Source: Methylobacterium sp. NMS14P (GTDB taxonomy: Bacteria > Pseudomonadota > Alphaproteobacteria > Rhizobiales > Beijerinckiaceae). Taken from it: 64,000 nucleotides of DNA. The position numbers and the translations under genes were made by a program. Shown here in pieces: positions 9,214-17,263 of this stretch. Each line of letters starts with the position of its first letter. The first letter of the stretch is position 1. The notes under the pieces were generated by a model that was given only the letters and a program-made list of their open reading frames with translations, had not been told where the DNA came from and did no database searches. The stretch lies in contig NZ_CP087106.1 of assembly GCF_028583545.1 (NCBI RefSeq), forward strand, positions 5,811,001 through 5,875,000. Direction: 5' to 3'.

Positions 9214-9800
9214 GCCGGCGCACGGTGACCGGACTGGGGAGGGCCCTCGCGGCCCTCCTCACCCTCGCGGGGCTCGGGCTCGCGGCGCAGGCCGCCTGGA
9301 TCCCCGCCAAGGCCGCCCTGGCCCAGCTGCTGCTGGAGCGCGCCTTCGCCCGCACGCTGGCCGAGGGCCGGCCCGCCCGGCCCTGGCCCTGGGCCGACAC
9401 CGAGCCGGTCGCCCGCCTCACCGTCGCGGGCCGCAGCTTCGTGGTGCTGCGGGGCGGGAGCGGCCAGGCCCTGGCCTTCGGCCCCGGCCATCTGGACGGC
9501 ACCCCGGAGGCCGGCGCGCCCGGAACCGCCGTCATCGCCGCCCACCGCGACACGCAGTTCGCGGTGCTGGGGCAGCTCGGGCCCGGCGATCCGGTCGCGG
9601 TGACCGGCCGCGACGGCCGGACCCTGCGCTTCCGCGTTACCGGCACGCGGGTCGCCCGCTGGGACGCCTCGGGCATCGACCCGCAGGCCCCCGGCCGGCA
9701 CCTCGACCTCGTCACCTGCTGGCCTCTCGAGGCGCTGCAGGCCGGCCCGCTCCGGCTGATCGTCGAGACCGAACTGGCCTCGGAGGCGGGGCGTTCCTGA
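9210..9800 (+). CDS. Class GN sortase
   Basis: A 196-residue membrane-anchored transpeptidase with an N-terminal hydrophobic helix (about residues 8-30). The catalytic set is visible: His in AAHRDTQF, Cys in DLVTCWPL and Arg in GPLRLIVE. It would cleave the LPRTG signal of the protein encoded just upstream between Thr and Gly and transfer it to an unknown nucleophile in the periplasm. Its ATG overlaps the upstream stop (ATGA), so the pair is translationally coupled. One sortase with one dedicated substrate is the usual arrangement of this class in proteobacteria. Confidence 0.92.
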   Translation: MSRRTVTGLGRALAALLTLAGLGLAAQAAWIPAKAALAQLLLERAFARTLAEGRPARPWPWADTEPVARLTVAGRSFVVLRGGSGQALAFGPGHLDGTPEAGAPGTAVIAAHRDTQFAVLGQLGPGDPVAVTGRDGRTLRFRVTGTRVARWDASGIDPQAPGRHLDLVTCWPLEALQAGPLRLIVETELASEAGRS

Positions 9801-9842
9801 CCGGTCGGCGTGGACGGCCAGCTTGGCCGCGCTTGCGCGAAT

Positions 9843-9868
9843 GTGCGGTTTCGTGCGGATCTGTGCGG
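9843..9868 (+). repeat. Three GTGCGG hexamers phased at 10 bp
   Basis: GTGCGG occurs at 9843, 9853 and 9863, exactly one helical turn apart and 25-50 bp before the XRE gene start. Same-face repeats at this position look like an operator, possibly for the XRE protein itself. Confidence 0.4.
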
Positions 9869-9892
9869 GTCAAGCCCGCGCGAGCCGTACCT

Positions 9893-10645
9893 GTGAGCGA
9901 GATCGAACTGTCCGAGGCGCAGAGCCGCGCCATTGCCCAGACCGTGCGCGAGGCGCTGGCCCGTCGGCGCATCTCCCGGCAGACGCTGGCCGAGGAGGCC
10001 CGGATCAGCATCTCGACCCTGGAGAAGGCGCTCGCCGGCCGCAGGCCCTTCACCCTGGCGACGACGATCCGTCTGGAGGAGGCCCTGGGCCAGTCCCTCC
10101 GCCAGGAGACGGGGCGACCGGCCCCGGAGGCGGCCCGCCACGCGCCCGACGAGCTCGGCTCCTACTCGCGGGAGAGCGTGGCCTGGATCGAGGGGCGCTA
10201 CCTCACCCTGCGGCCCTCGTTCGGGACGGCGGGCGCGGTCTTCGCCTACCGCACCGAGATCGCCTGGGATCCGGACGCGGCCCGCCTCGTGTTCCGCGAG
10301 GCCGAGCGGCTCGACGCCCCCTTCGCGCAATCCGGCAGCGTCGCCGTGCCGAGCCAGTCGGGCATGATCTACCTGGTGACCAACTGGCACGGGCAGCACC
10401 GCCTCGCGGTGCTGTGCCGCCCGAACATCCAGGGCGAGATGTACGGGGTCCTCACGACCCTCCACGCGGGGCGCGGCACGCAGCTGACCCCGGCCGCGGC
10501 GCCCCTGGCGCTGCTGCCCGAGCAGGCGGGCGCGCACGGGTACGGGCGGATCGGGCCGGACGACCCGGGCTACGCGCCGTACCGGGCCTATCTCGCCCGG
10601 GTGCACGACGACGGCTACGCCGCCTTCTTCACGGGCGTCGCCTGA
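9893..10645 (+). CDS. XRE-family transcriptional regulator
   Basis: A 250-residue protein with an N-terminal helix-turn-helix at about residues 12-60 (RRISRQTLAEEARISISTLEKALAGRRPFTL, in the usual XRE layout) and a C-terminal domain of about 170 residues with no family I recognise (contains SYSRESVAWIEGRYLTLRPSF). The C-terminal part probably senses a ligand or partner. The GTG at 9893 was chosen: earlier in-frame codons are TTG-led and run through the GTGCGG repeats. In the undisturbed chromosome it would sit about 40 bp from the tRNA-Gly 3' end; the island begins right after it. Confidence 0.75.
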   Translation: MSEIELSEAQSRAIAQTVREALARRRISRQTLAEEARISISTLEKALAGRRPFTLATTIRLEEALGQSLRQETGRPAPEAARHAPDELGSYSRESVAWIEGRYLTLRPSFGTAGAVFAYRTEIAWDPDAARLVFREAERLDAPFAQSGSVAVPSQSGMIYLVTNWHGQHRLAVLCRPNIQGEMYGVLTTLHAGRGTQLTPAAAPLALLPEQAGAHGYGRIGPDDPGYAPYRAYLARVHDDGYAAFFTGVA

Positions 10646-10685
10646 GGAAATCTGATGGGTGAGCCCGACGGCGCAGAGCGCGGCG

Positions 10686-10735
10686 GGCTTGGAGCGGGTA
10701 CCGGGAATCGAACCCGGGTATTCAGGTTGGAAGGC
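10686..10735 (-). repeat. Left attachment site (attL), partial tRNA-Gly copy
   Basis: Identical over 49 of 50 bases to 50557-50606. It contains the T arm, acceptor 3' strand, CCA end and part of the anticodon arm of tRNA-Gly; sequence after 10735 diverges from the tRNA, so it cannot make a tRNA. The single difference (10726) falls in the anticodon stem. Confidence 0.88.
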
Positions 10736-10853
10736 GGACGCATTTACTGCGCGGTTACCCGATCCATCATTCGTTTTTTCAGCAACATCGTCACGACATT
10801 GCGTTTTTCCCGTTAGGGCGACACCCTGGCATCGCGAGGATTTGGGGGCTCCA

Positions 10854-10871
10854 GTTGTACAGCCGTTGTAT
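10854..10871 (+). repeat. Candidate integrase arm site, left
   Basis: Two GTTGTA repeats 11 bp apart (GTTGTACAGCCGTTGTAT), about 120 bp inside attL. A near-copy in the same orientation and spacing lies about 70 bp inside attR at 50468-50485. Paired arm sites beside att cores are typical of tyrosine integrases. Confidence 0.4.
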
Positions 10872-10881
10872 GGGGATCGAG

Positions 10882-12632
10882 ATGACGAACGCCGAGACCA
10901 TCCGACGGCTGCCGGGCCCGAGCAACTTTCGCCCAATCCCGCCCGAGCCGAAGGACGTCGTCGCTCCTTTGCGGAGCGTCACTCTGGTCATCACGCTCGA
11001 CATCGTCGTGCAGGCCAAACGGTACGTCGAGCGTGGCGCGACGAAAGGAATGGTGATCGAGTGGCGGGATTCCACCCAGAAGGGGCTCGTGCTGCGTCTG
11101 ACCTCGACCGCGGCGACCTAGTACCTACGTCGCAGGACTTCCACCCTGCGCATCGGGACGATCGACGACACCTCGGTGCTCGCCGCACGTGAGATGGTGC
11201 GGAAGGTCTCGCATTTCGGCACGGTCGACGACGCTCGCATTTTCCTTGAGAAGATCCGCCAAGTCAGGGCGAACAAGGGCGAAGAAGCCGCGTACTACTA
11301 CGAGGAGGGAGTTTGGATCGACGACGACGGGACTACCCATGGACCCGAAGTCGCGATGCCCGACAAGCTCTGGACTTGGTCTTATCTAAGGAAAAAGTAT
11401 CTTGAGCACAAACTCACAACGCTTAACGAAAGATGGCCTCCCAATATGAAGTCCTTTTGCATCATAAATGCTTTAGGTCGATAGGAAACAAACCGGTCGG
11501 CTTGCTTGACTATGAAGATCTTGCGAAGATACGCGACGATCTCAATAGATCGAAATCAAAATCTCAGGCATCTCGCACCATCTCGATTGCTAGATCGATG
11601 CTGAATTGGGCTTACGCCGAGCATGCCTCTAGGACGGGGCTCGCCAAGCTCCAATTCGTTTTTTGGGGGCGGTGGAAGATTGCGCGCAAGAGCGGCGTCC
11701 GGGACCACGCTCCGACGATCTCCGAACTCGCGAGAACGCTCGTTCTCGTTGAGCATCTCCACTCCCTGTCTCAACAGTCTCACAGCGCAGGCGCCGTCGA
11801 TGCATCCATGGTCGGTGCGCTTTGGGCGCTCGTCCTGACCGGTCAGCGGGTTGGTCAATTGCTCCGCACGCCGACCGGACGCCTCCTCGAATCCCCAAAG
11901 GTACCGGTTGGATGGCGGGTTCTGACCTGGAAGCCGGAAGAGGTTAAGAAGGTGGAAGGGCTGTCGTTGCCTCATTGGCTTCCCGTGCCGCCCGAGACGA
12001 TCGCGATCCTCGGGTATTGGAGGTCAAGGCGCGACGGCGATCGGTCGGATTGGATGTTCCCGAGCCTCCGGGGCTTCGGGCCTGTCACCGAAGGTGGGTT
12101 GGCAGGCCTGTTACGGCGGCTTCAAGGCATACGTCACAGGACCAAGCCTTCGGGTCGGGGAACTATCGACGCCAGGAGAATCCGAGGCAAGGCCAGGACG
12201 GGACTATCCAAGAGCCAGGGTGTCGATCTGTTCGCGGGACATGGGATTCAGCCGTGGATCCCGCATGACGTTCGCCGTGCGATCGTCACCTTCCTGGGAG
12301 ATCACGGTCTCGGCGGCTCTGCGTCGGCCATCATAGCTCATCGGGAGTATAGGGAGGATCTCAAACGCGAGTACGAACGAGAGCGCATGCTTCCCGTAAC
12401 AGAGCTCCATTACAACCGATCTCAGAAACTGGGGTTGAAGGTCGAGGGCATGAAGCTCTGGACGAAAGCAATTCTGGACGCGTACGAAATCGAAAAGGCG
12501 AGTTTCACGTCTGCGTTGACGCGGACAGAGGGAGCAAAAAGCGGGATTCCCTGGGCCGCTCCTGCCTTCGAGGAATGCGAAGCCGTCATGGATCCTGGAA
12601 GTTTCATCCCGTCCACCAGGAAGGATGTATGA
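10882..12632 (+). pseudogene. Tyrosine recombinase/integrase of the island, interrupted
   Basis: Three adjacent pieces read as one integrase of about 580 residues. The first (from ATG 10882) ends in TAG at 11119 inside the N-terminal DNA-binding region (GLVLRLTSTAAT, then YLRRRTSTLRIG). The same frame continues to about 11480 (VRKVSHFGTVDDAR, YLRKKYLEHKL). A one-base loss then shifts to the frame carrying IGNKPVGLLDYEDL and the catalytic domain. Catalytic residues are visible: Arg in TGQRVGQLLR, H-x-x-R in IPHDVRRA, and the probable Tyr in ELHYNRSQKLG. The position beside attL fits the island integrase. With one nonsense codon and one frameshift it is probably inactive, although the 3' piece (from 11433) keeps the core catalytic residues. 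Confidence 0.8.
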
Positions 12633-13330
12633 CAGCCCTTGTACGCCGCTCGTTTCAGTATCTCGATTCAAATTCGGGTGCTGTCCGCCCTCAGCTCGGC
12701 GGTTTCATTGCTGCGACATAGGGCACCTTGTCGGATGCCAAGCCGCAGCCACCCTCGACGGCGGCTGCCCCGGTGTTCGCCGAGCTGTTCTCCATTCCTT
12801 CGGTAAGGTATGACGTTTACACCGCGGCCTCTTCGAGGTAGTAATCGATCATTCCTTCGTCGCGCCAAGAAAGCTTCCAACGATTCGGTGCGCCCGGACG
12901 CTAGAATTCTCGTCAATCTGACCGGAAGTCGCACAGCCCTCTGAGTTTGCGCTTTCAATCGAAGGTTGTTGCCTTGTATCTGCGTTCCGTCGGGAATTCG
13001 TCGGGAATCTTTGTTCCGAACGGTTCCCTTGCGTGTCGCTAAGTGCGCACGCGTTCACTTCTGCCGGTGAGCGAGACGCGATTCTGCGCGTGAAGTAGAT
13101 AATAGGCAGTCAGGTCGACGCGGCCGAAAAACTCCTGTCCGCCAGGAGCTTGTCCGAAATCGGGCTCCGTTTCGCGCCCGCCGTCGTGAAAGGCCGCCGC
13201 GCCGGTCCGCATGCACCCCAAGCGGAGAGCGGCCTCGAAGGCGTCGGAATGCAACCCCCGAGACCGAAGGCGAGGACCGTCGCGCCGCAGGCACGTGCCG
13301 GGTCGCCCGGCCCGGTGGGGCGCCCCCCGC

Positions 13331-13366
13331 GCCTGCTACGGGGCCTGCTACGAGGCCTGCTACGGG
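13331..13366 (+). repeat. 12-bp tandem repeat, three copies
   Basis: Three consecutive copies of GCCTGCTACGGG, the middle one with an A at position 11. Confidence 0.85.
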
Positions 13367-13443
13367 AAGGGTCGAAGCCGCACGCCACGGCATCGAGGCG
13401 CCGCCGCCGTCGAGCCTCTCCGAGGACGCGTCTCCGGCTCCGC

Positions 13444-13470
13444 CTGCGGCCTCTGCGGCCTCTGCGGCCT
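13444..13470 (+). repeat. 9-bp tandem repeat, three copies
   Basis: Three exact consecutive copies of CTGCGGCCT, about 80 bp from the 12-bp repeat. Confidence 0.85.
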
Positions 13471-13839
13471 CGGGCGGCAACGCGCGCACCCGCCTCCCCA
13501 CGCCGCGTGCCGACCGCCGCCACGATGCGCGGCCGGGTGCCGGAACCGCCAGTCCTTCCATCCCGGAGAGTGCGCGGATCGGCGGACGCGGCAAAGTGCG
13601 ATCGCGCCACGCATCCGGCCGCTTCGTCGCGGTTCCCGGTCGCCGGGCTCTCCTTCAGCCTCGCCGGATGGCCGCGGAGGCGGCCGCCGCCGTGATCCGG
13701 AAGACCGGATCCCGGTGCTGTTCCCGCTCGGTCGATCGAAGTTCGCCGACTCGGGACGAGCCGCACGGACCCTCGCCGCGATCGCTCCACGGGTCGGCAG
13801 CCGTCGTGGGGACGAAACCGTGCGCCGAGCGGGCACGCT

Positions 13840-15029
13840 TCAGCGGCGCGGTCGTTCGAAGTTGTCGTTGGCCCGCGCGTAGGCGATGGACAAGTCCGGG
13901 GGACCGTCGGAGAAGAACGGCGATGCCGAAGCCTTCCCGACCCGTTCAAAATCCTTCCAGGACGTTATCTTGCCGAGCTCGGCCCGTAGCCTGGACTTAT
14001 CCAGATGGACATAGCGGTCCGTCGAATTCCTGTTCGCGTGACCGAGGAGTTCCTGAACCGCGTAGATGTTGAACCCGCTCGCCACGAGGGCGAGACAGGC
14101 GGCGGTATGCCTGTGGTCGTGAAGCCGGTAGTCGTCCACGCCGGCCCTGCGGAAGGTCTGCGCGGCACGCTTCGCCATGGCCGTATACGTGAAGGGCTTC
14201 CACGCGCCGGTGCGGCGGCACGTATAGGTGAACACGTGCGTCGGGTGCCCTCGGACCGCCTCGAGCAGCCTGCGCGTGTCCGGCGTCAGCGGCACGGCGT
14301 ACGTTCCGCCCCCCTTTCTGGCTGCGGTGATCAGGCCCAGATCGAAGTCGATGTCGGTCCAACGCAGATCGAGGATGCACCGTATTCTGATGCCGGTCAG
14401 CCAAGTGAACTCGTGGAGGAAGGCGTCCCGGTCCGTGCATGCCCGGATGATGCTCTCCATTTCGGCCGCGCGAAGATAGCGGCTGCGTGCATTCCTGGGT
14501 GTGCGACCTATGGTGGTCCACTTGATGAACGGCAGATTCGTCGCGCCGAACTCCGTCAGCGCGAGATTGTACATCCCCGCATTGGCTCAATGACCATGGT
14601 TTTGATGCTGGAGTCCGATAATCCTCTCTCGCGGTGTCTGATCGCGATGTTTCTCAATTGCTGAATGTCGATAGCTGAAATCTGCCTATCGGGTCCGAGT
14701 TCATCAACGAGCCTTCGGGCCCATATCTTCATATATTTCAAATTCGCTTCGTTCGTGTAGGTCGTGTCCTGCCTCGCGCTCCAGGCGGAGAGTAGGGTCT
14801 CGAGCGTCGGCGTCGTGTGCGAGGCCCTTGTCGGAGACAACCGTCCGGCTTTGAAGTACGAGGCATCGATCCCGCGTCTCGCCAGCTCCTGAGAGACCGC
14901 AAGACGAGCTTCTCGGCGATCCCGCTTTCCGGTCGCTATGTAGACGCGCTTCTCCTTCTTGCCCTTGTCGAAATGATACGTTCCGTCGGGCCGTTTGGTG
15001 AGGCCGTCGTTGGCACGCTTGCGTGGCAT
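13840..15029 (-). pseudogene. Second tyrosine recombinase, frameshifted
   Basis: The N-terminal part starts at ATG 15029 (MPRKRANDGLTKRPDGTYHF) and includes a core-binding region (YTNEANLKYMKIWARRLVDE). It runs into a frameshift at about 14572, within a CGGGG run, where KTMVIEPM should join MYNLALTEFG. The downstream frame (14574 to 13840) holds the catalytic domain: Arg in TGIRIRCILDLRW, HDHRHTAAC, ELLGHANRNSTDRYVHL with the nucleophilic Tyr. A single G loss explains it; a sequencing error in the G-run cannot be excluded. It looks like a phage/plasmid integrase with an AP2-like arm domain. Together with the AlpA-like gene upstream on the same strand it forms an integration/excision module. 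Confidence 0.8.
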
Positions 15030-15175
15030 TCTCGTCTCGGAATCGGAAATGGGAGGGGGGAGTATCCTGCGGGATCGAACGGGTCCGACGACCGCGGCTG
15101 AGAAGGTCGTGCGGGAGGCGATCCTGCGTCGCGGCGGCGCGCAGCTTTCGGCTCCGTCGGAGCCGTTCCCGACGG

Positions 15176-15499
15176 TCAGCGCCCGCGCGCGCAGAACCTC
15201 GCGACGTCGGCCGCTGCGAACTGGCGCCGGATACGCCGTCGTCCGAAACCGTGCCGGGAGAAGCCGATGTCGCCCGCATTCGCGTGGCGTCTTAGCGTTC
15301 TGGTACTGACACCGATTAGCATAGCCGTCTCCTGCAGGCTCAGGTACAGCCTGCCTCCATATAGTGTTTCGATGTTCCCGAGCCAATCAATGATATTGTT
15401 CGACTCCATAGAGAATATATCTGTGCGAATATTGGCGTCTCTATCTACGGTTGTTCGGAATTTGGCGCGGACAGGGCCGCGGGAATAACCACGCGTCAT
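15176..15499 (-). CDS. AlpA/excisionase-like HTH protein
   Basis: A 107-residue protein whose C-terminal half (GRLYLSLQETAMLIGVST, then RTLRRHANAGDIGF) is a MerR/AlpA-type helix-turn-helix as found in excisionases. A basic tail follows (GRRRIRRQFAAADVARF). The ATG at 15499 was chosen because GAAGGAACT precedes it; the first 50 residues show no domain. It lies about 150 bp upstream of the second recombinase on the same strand, so a role as recombination directionality factor or integrase activator is likely. Confidence 0.65.
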   Translation of the reverse strand: MTRGYSRGPVRAKFRTTVDRDANIRTDIFSMESNNIIDWLGNIETLYGGRLYLSLQETAMLIGVSTRTLRRHANAGDIGFSRHGFGRRRIRRQFAAADVARFCARGR

Positions 15500-15648
15500 T
15501 GCTAGTTCCTTCGTTTCGGCGCTTCTCGTCATGAGGCGCAGCTGCTTGTTCATTCCTTCGAGCGGATCGCCGCGCGATCCCGGACCGACGGCGCGGCGGT
15601 TCCTTCGGGTCGTGCAGGGTCGGACGCGCGTCCGGATGCCGGCGGCCG

Positions 15649-16536
15649 TCAGCGATCCTCGACGGGACGCCACGTCAGACAAGCAGAGGCGCAGGCCCCG
15701 CCGGACACGAAGGCGGTGGCTTCCTGGGCGGTCCTGAATTTCACGAACGTCGTCAGGCGCAGCAGTCTCGCATCGGCATGACCCGTCAGGACGCCTCTTC
15801 CGAGAAGCTCGGCCTTACGCTCCGGAAGCCATTTCGACGTGCCTCTGCTCGCGGCGACGATCGTGCTTCCAGGCAGGACGATGGTCTCGCGCCCCAGCAT
15901 CGACGCACGCGCCCGTGCCCCCGCGTAGGCCATCTCGTGGGTCGTCCACGTGAGGCCGACCGCATCCACTCCGCGCGGTAACATCGATGGCCGGGACGAG
16001 ATCGGCTCGAGGACGGGCGTCACATCGGCCATCAGACCCGGGGACACGAGGCCCGCCAGCGCCCGGATGTCCTCCAGGATGCGTTCCGCCGCGGCCATCT
16101 CGTAGGAACTCGCCGTAGCCCGTTCGGGATCATGCCCGACCACTCGTCCGATGCCGCCGCCGAGCACGAGCTCGTCGGCAAGACGCCGCTGCAGACATAA
16201 GCGGATGACCTCGGACAGGACCCGCGGACCGGTCACGACGACGGCCTCGTAGACCCAGTCGAGTTTCGGATCGGCGGCATGGGCCGCGAGCCGTTCCCTG
16301 ACCAGCCCGCCCTCGCCGACGATCGCGCGGGACCTCGCGTCCAGACCTTCGCCCAGGCCGACCAGAATATAGAGGCCGGGTCCGAGAACCTCGTCGAGGT
16401 CGAGGAGGTCATCGAAACTCCAGGCCGGCGCCGCATGCATCGCGACGGCGGACCCGAACAGTTCGAGCGTCAGCACCCCGTCGCCTCTGGTGCCGCGCAG
16501 CAGACCTCTGATGCTTTTCGGTGTCCGGACGGTCAA
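15649..16536 (-). CDS. GIY-YIG-like / DUF4357 protein
   Basis: A 295-residue protein. The N-terminal half has LGPGLYILVGLGEG, resembling the GIY-YIG motif, then GGLVRERLAAHAADPKLDWVYEAVVVTG, the spacing seen in GIY-YIG nucleases fused to DUF4357. The C-terminal ~100 residues (ETIVLPGSTIVAASR, ERKAELLGRGVL, FRTAQEATAFVSGGACASA) match the DUF4357 pattern. If active it would nick or cut DNA, but the second motif is degenerate. TTG at 16536 (LTVRTPKSIRGLL) is my start choice, since upstream sequence is Pro/Arg-rich and unlike coding; this is uncertain. It follows the AAA/M41 operon on the same strand and may be part of it. Confidence 0.6.
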   Translation of the reverse strand: MTVRTPKSIRGLLRGTRGDGVLTLELFGSAVAMHAAPAWSFDDLLDLDEVLGPGLYILVGLGEGLDARSRAIVGEGGLVRERLAAHAADPKLDWVYEAVVVTGPRVLSEVIRLCLQRRLADELVLGGGIGRVVGHDPERATASSYEMAAAERILEDIRALAGLVSPGLMADVTPVLEPISSRPSMLPRGVDAVGLTWTTHEMAYAGARARASMLGRETIVLPGSTIVAASRGTSKWLPERKAELLGRGVLTGHADARLLRLTTFVKFRTAQEATAFVSGGACASACLTWRPVEDR

Positions 16537-16927
16537 GCTCGTCTCCCTTGCAGGCTCGTGCTGCCATCGAAGCCGCAGCGTCCCGTCGGGACCGTCGGCT
16601 CGTCCCAGGCCCGCGCCCGGCCCCGCGCAGCCGACCGGATCCGGAGGCTCGATACGGCGTCGCCGCAGCCGATCCGGATCGCGGTCGTTCCTTCGACGGA
16701 CATCGTCGGCCGACGACGGGGCTCGTCCCCGATCCGCCCCGTCGCGCTCCCGCCGGTCGGGCGTCCCGTCACGGCCGAAGGCGTCCATCGTGCCGCCGAA
16801 GCCCCGTCGATCGGATCGCCCCGCGGCCGCCTCGCTTCCCGCGGACGGCCCGTGCCGATCGAGGCCGCGGACGACGACCGCCGACCGGCGGGCATCGCGA
16901 TCCGCCGCCTCCCGACGAACGGTCGCC

Positions 16928-17263
16928 CTATTGCCGATCGACCGTCTTCAGGCGCTCGCCCAGACGATAGAAGCGCGAGTACGTCCGGGCATAGCCCGAA
17001 CGCGGATCGAACGTGATCAGCTCGCTCGTCCGGCAGATCTGTCCGTTCTCGATCTCCGGGTGGCCGAAGACGGTACCCAGCAGGTAGGGGATCGGCAGAA
17101 CGTATGTCCGCCAGTCCGTGAGATACGGAGCGTCGTGCAGTTCGGCTTCGCCGGGATGTTCTCCGCGGGCGATGCGATCGAGATCTTCGGCGAGAGCCCA
17201 ATATTTGCGCGCCCGTCGTGCGAGGTCCGGAAACGGACCTGGGCCGTGGTGGAGGATCGTCAT
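16928..17263 (-). CDS. Small uncharacterised protein (DUF6634-like)
   Basis: A 111-residue protein: MTILHHGPGPFPDLARRARK, then YWALAEDLDRIARGEHPGEAEL, then a conserved-looking core (DWRTYVLPIPYLLGTVFGHP) and SELITFDPRSGYARTYSRFYRLG. I associate this pattern with DUF6634 proteins of rhizobial and methylobacterial mobile elements, from memory. No catalytic motif is evident. Its ATG overlaps the stop of the AAA/M41 gene (ATGA), so it is translationally coupled and probably a partner of the protease. Confidence 0.7.
   Translation of the reverse strand: MTILHHGPGPFPDLARRARKYWALAEDLDRIARGEHPGEAELHDAPYLTDWRTYVLPIPYLLGTVFGHPEIENGQICRTSELITFDPRSGYARTYSRFYRLGERLKTVDRQ

Larger units (their letters stand above)
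12633..13839. other. Gene-poor GC-rich stretch between two recombinases
   Basis: I see no convincing gene here. Long frames exist on both strands, but they are Arg/Pro/Ala-rich and overlap each other. The part from 13200 contains short tandem repeats (GCCTGCTACGGG at 13331-13366; CTGCGGCCT at 13444-13470). It may be the decayed remnant of deleted genes. Confidence 0.5.

Noticed and set aside
10690..10765. A tRNA gene at the left island end
   Set aside because: Only the 3' half matches; after 10735 the D arm and 5' acceptor strand are missing.
13331..13470. CRISPR array
   Set aside because: The repeats are 9 and 12 bp and directly adjacent, without spacers; no cas genes are present.
13110..13949. 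Protein-coding gene in the GC-rich stretch between recombinases
   Set aside because: All long frames on both strands are Arg/Pro-rich, overlap each other and show no conserved pattern.
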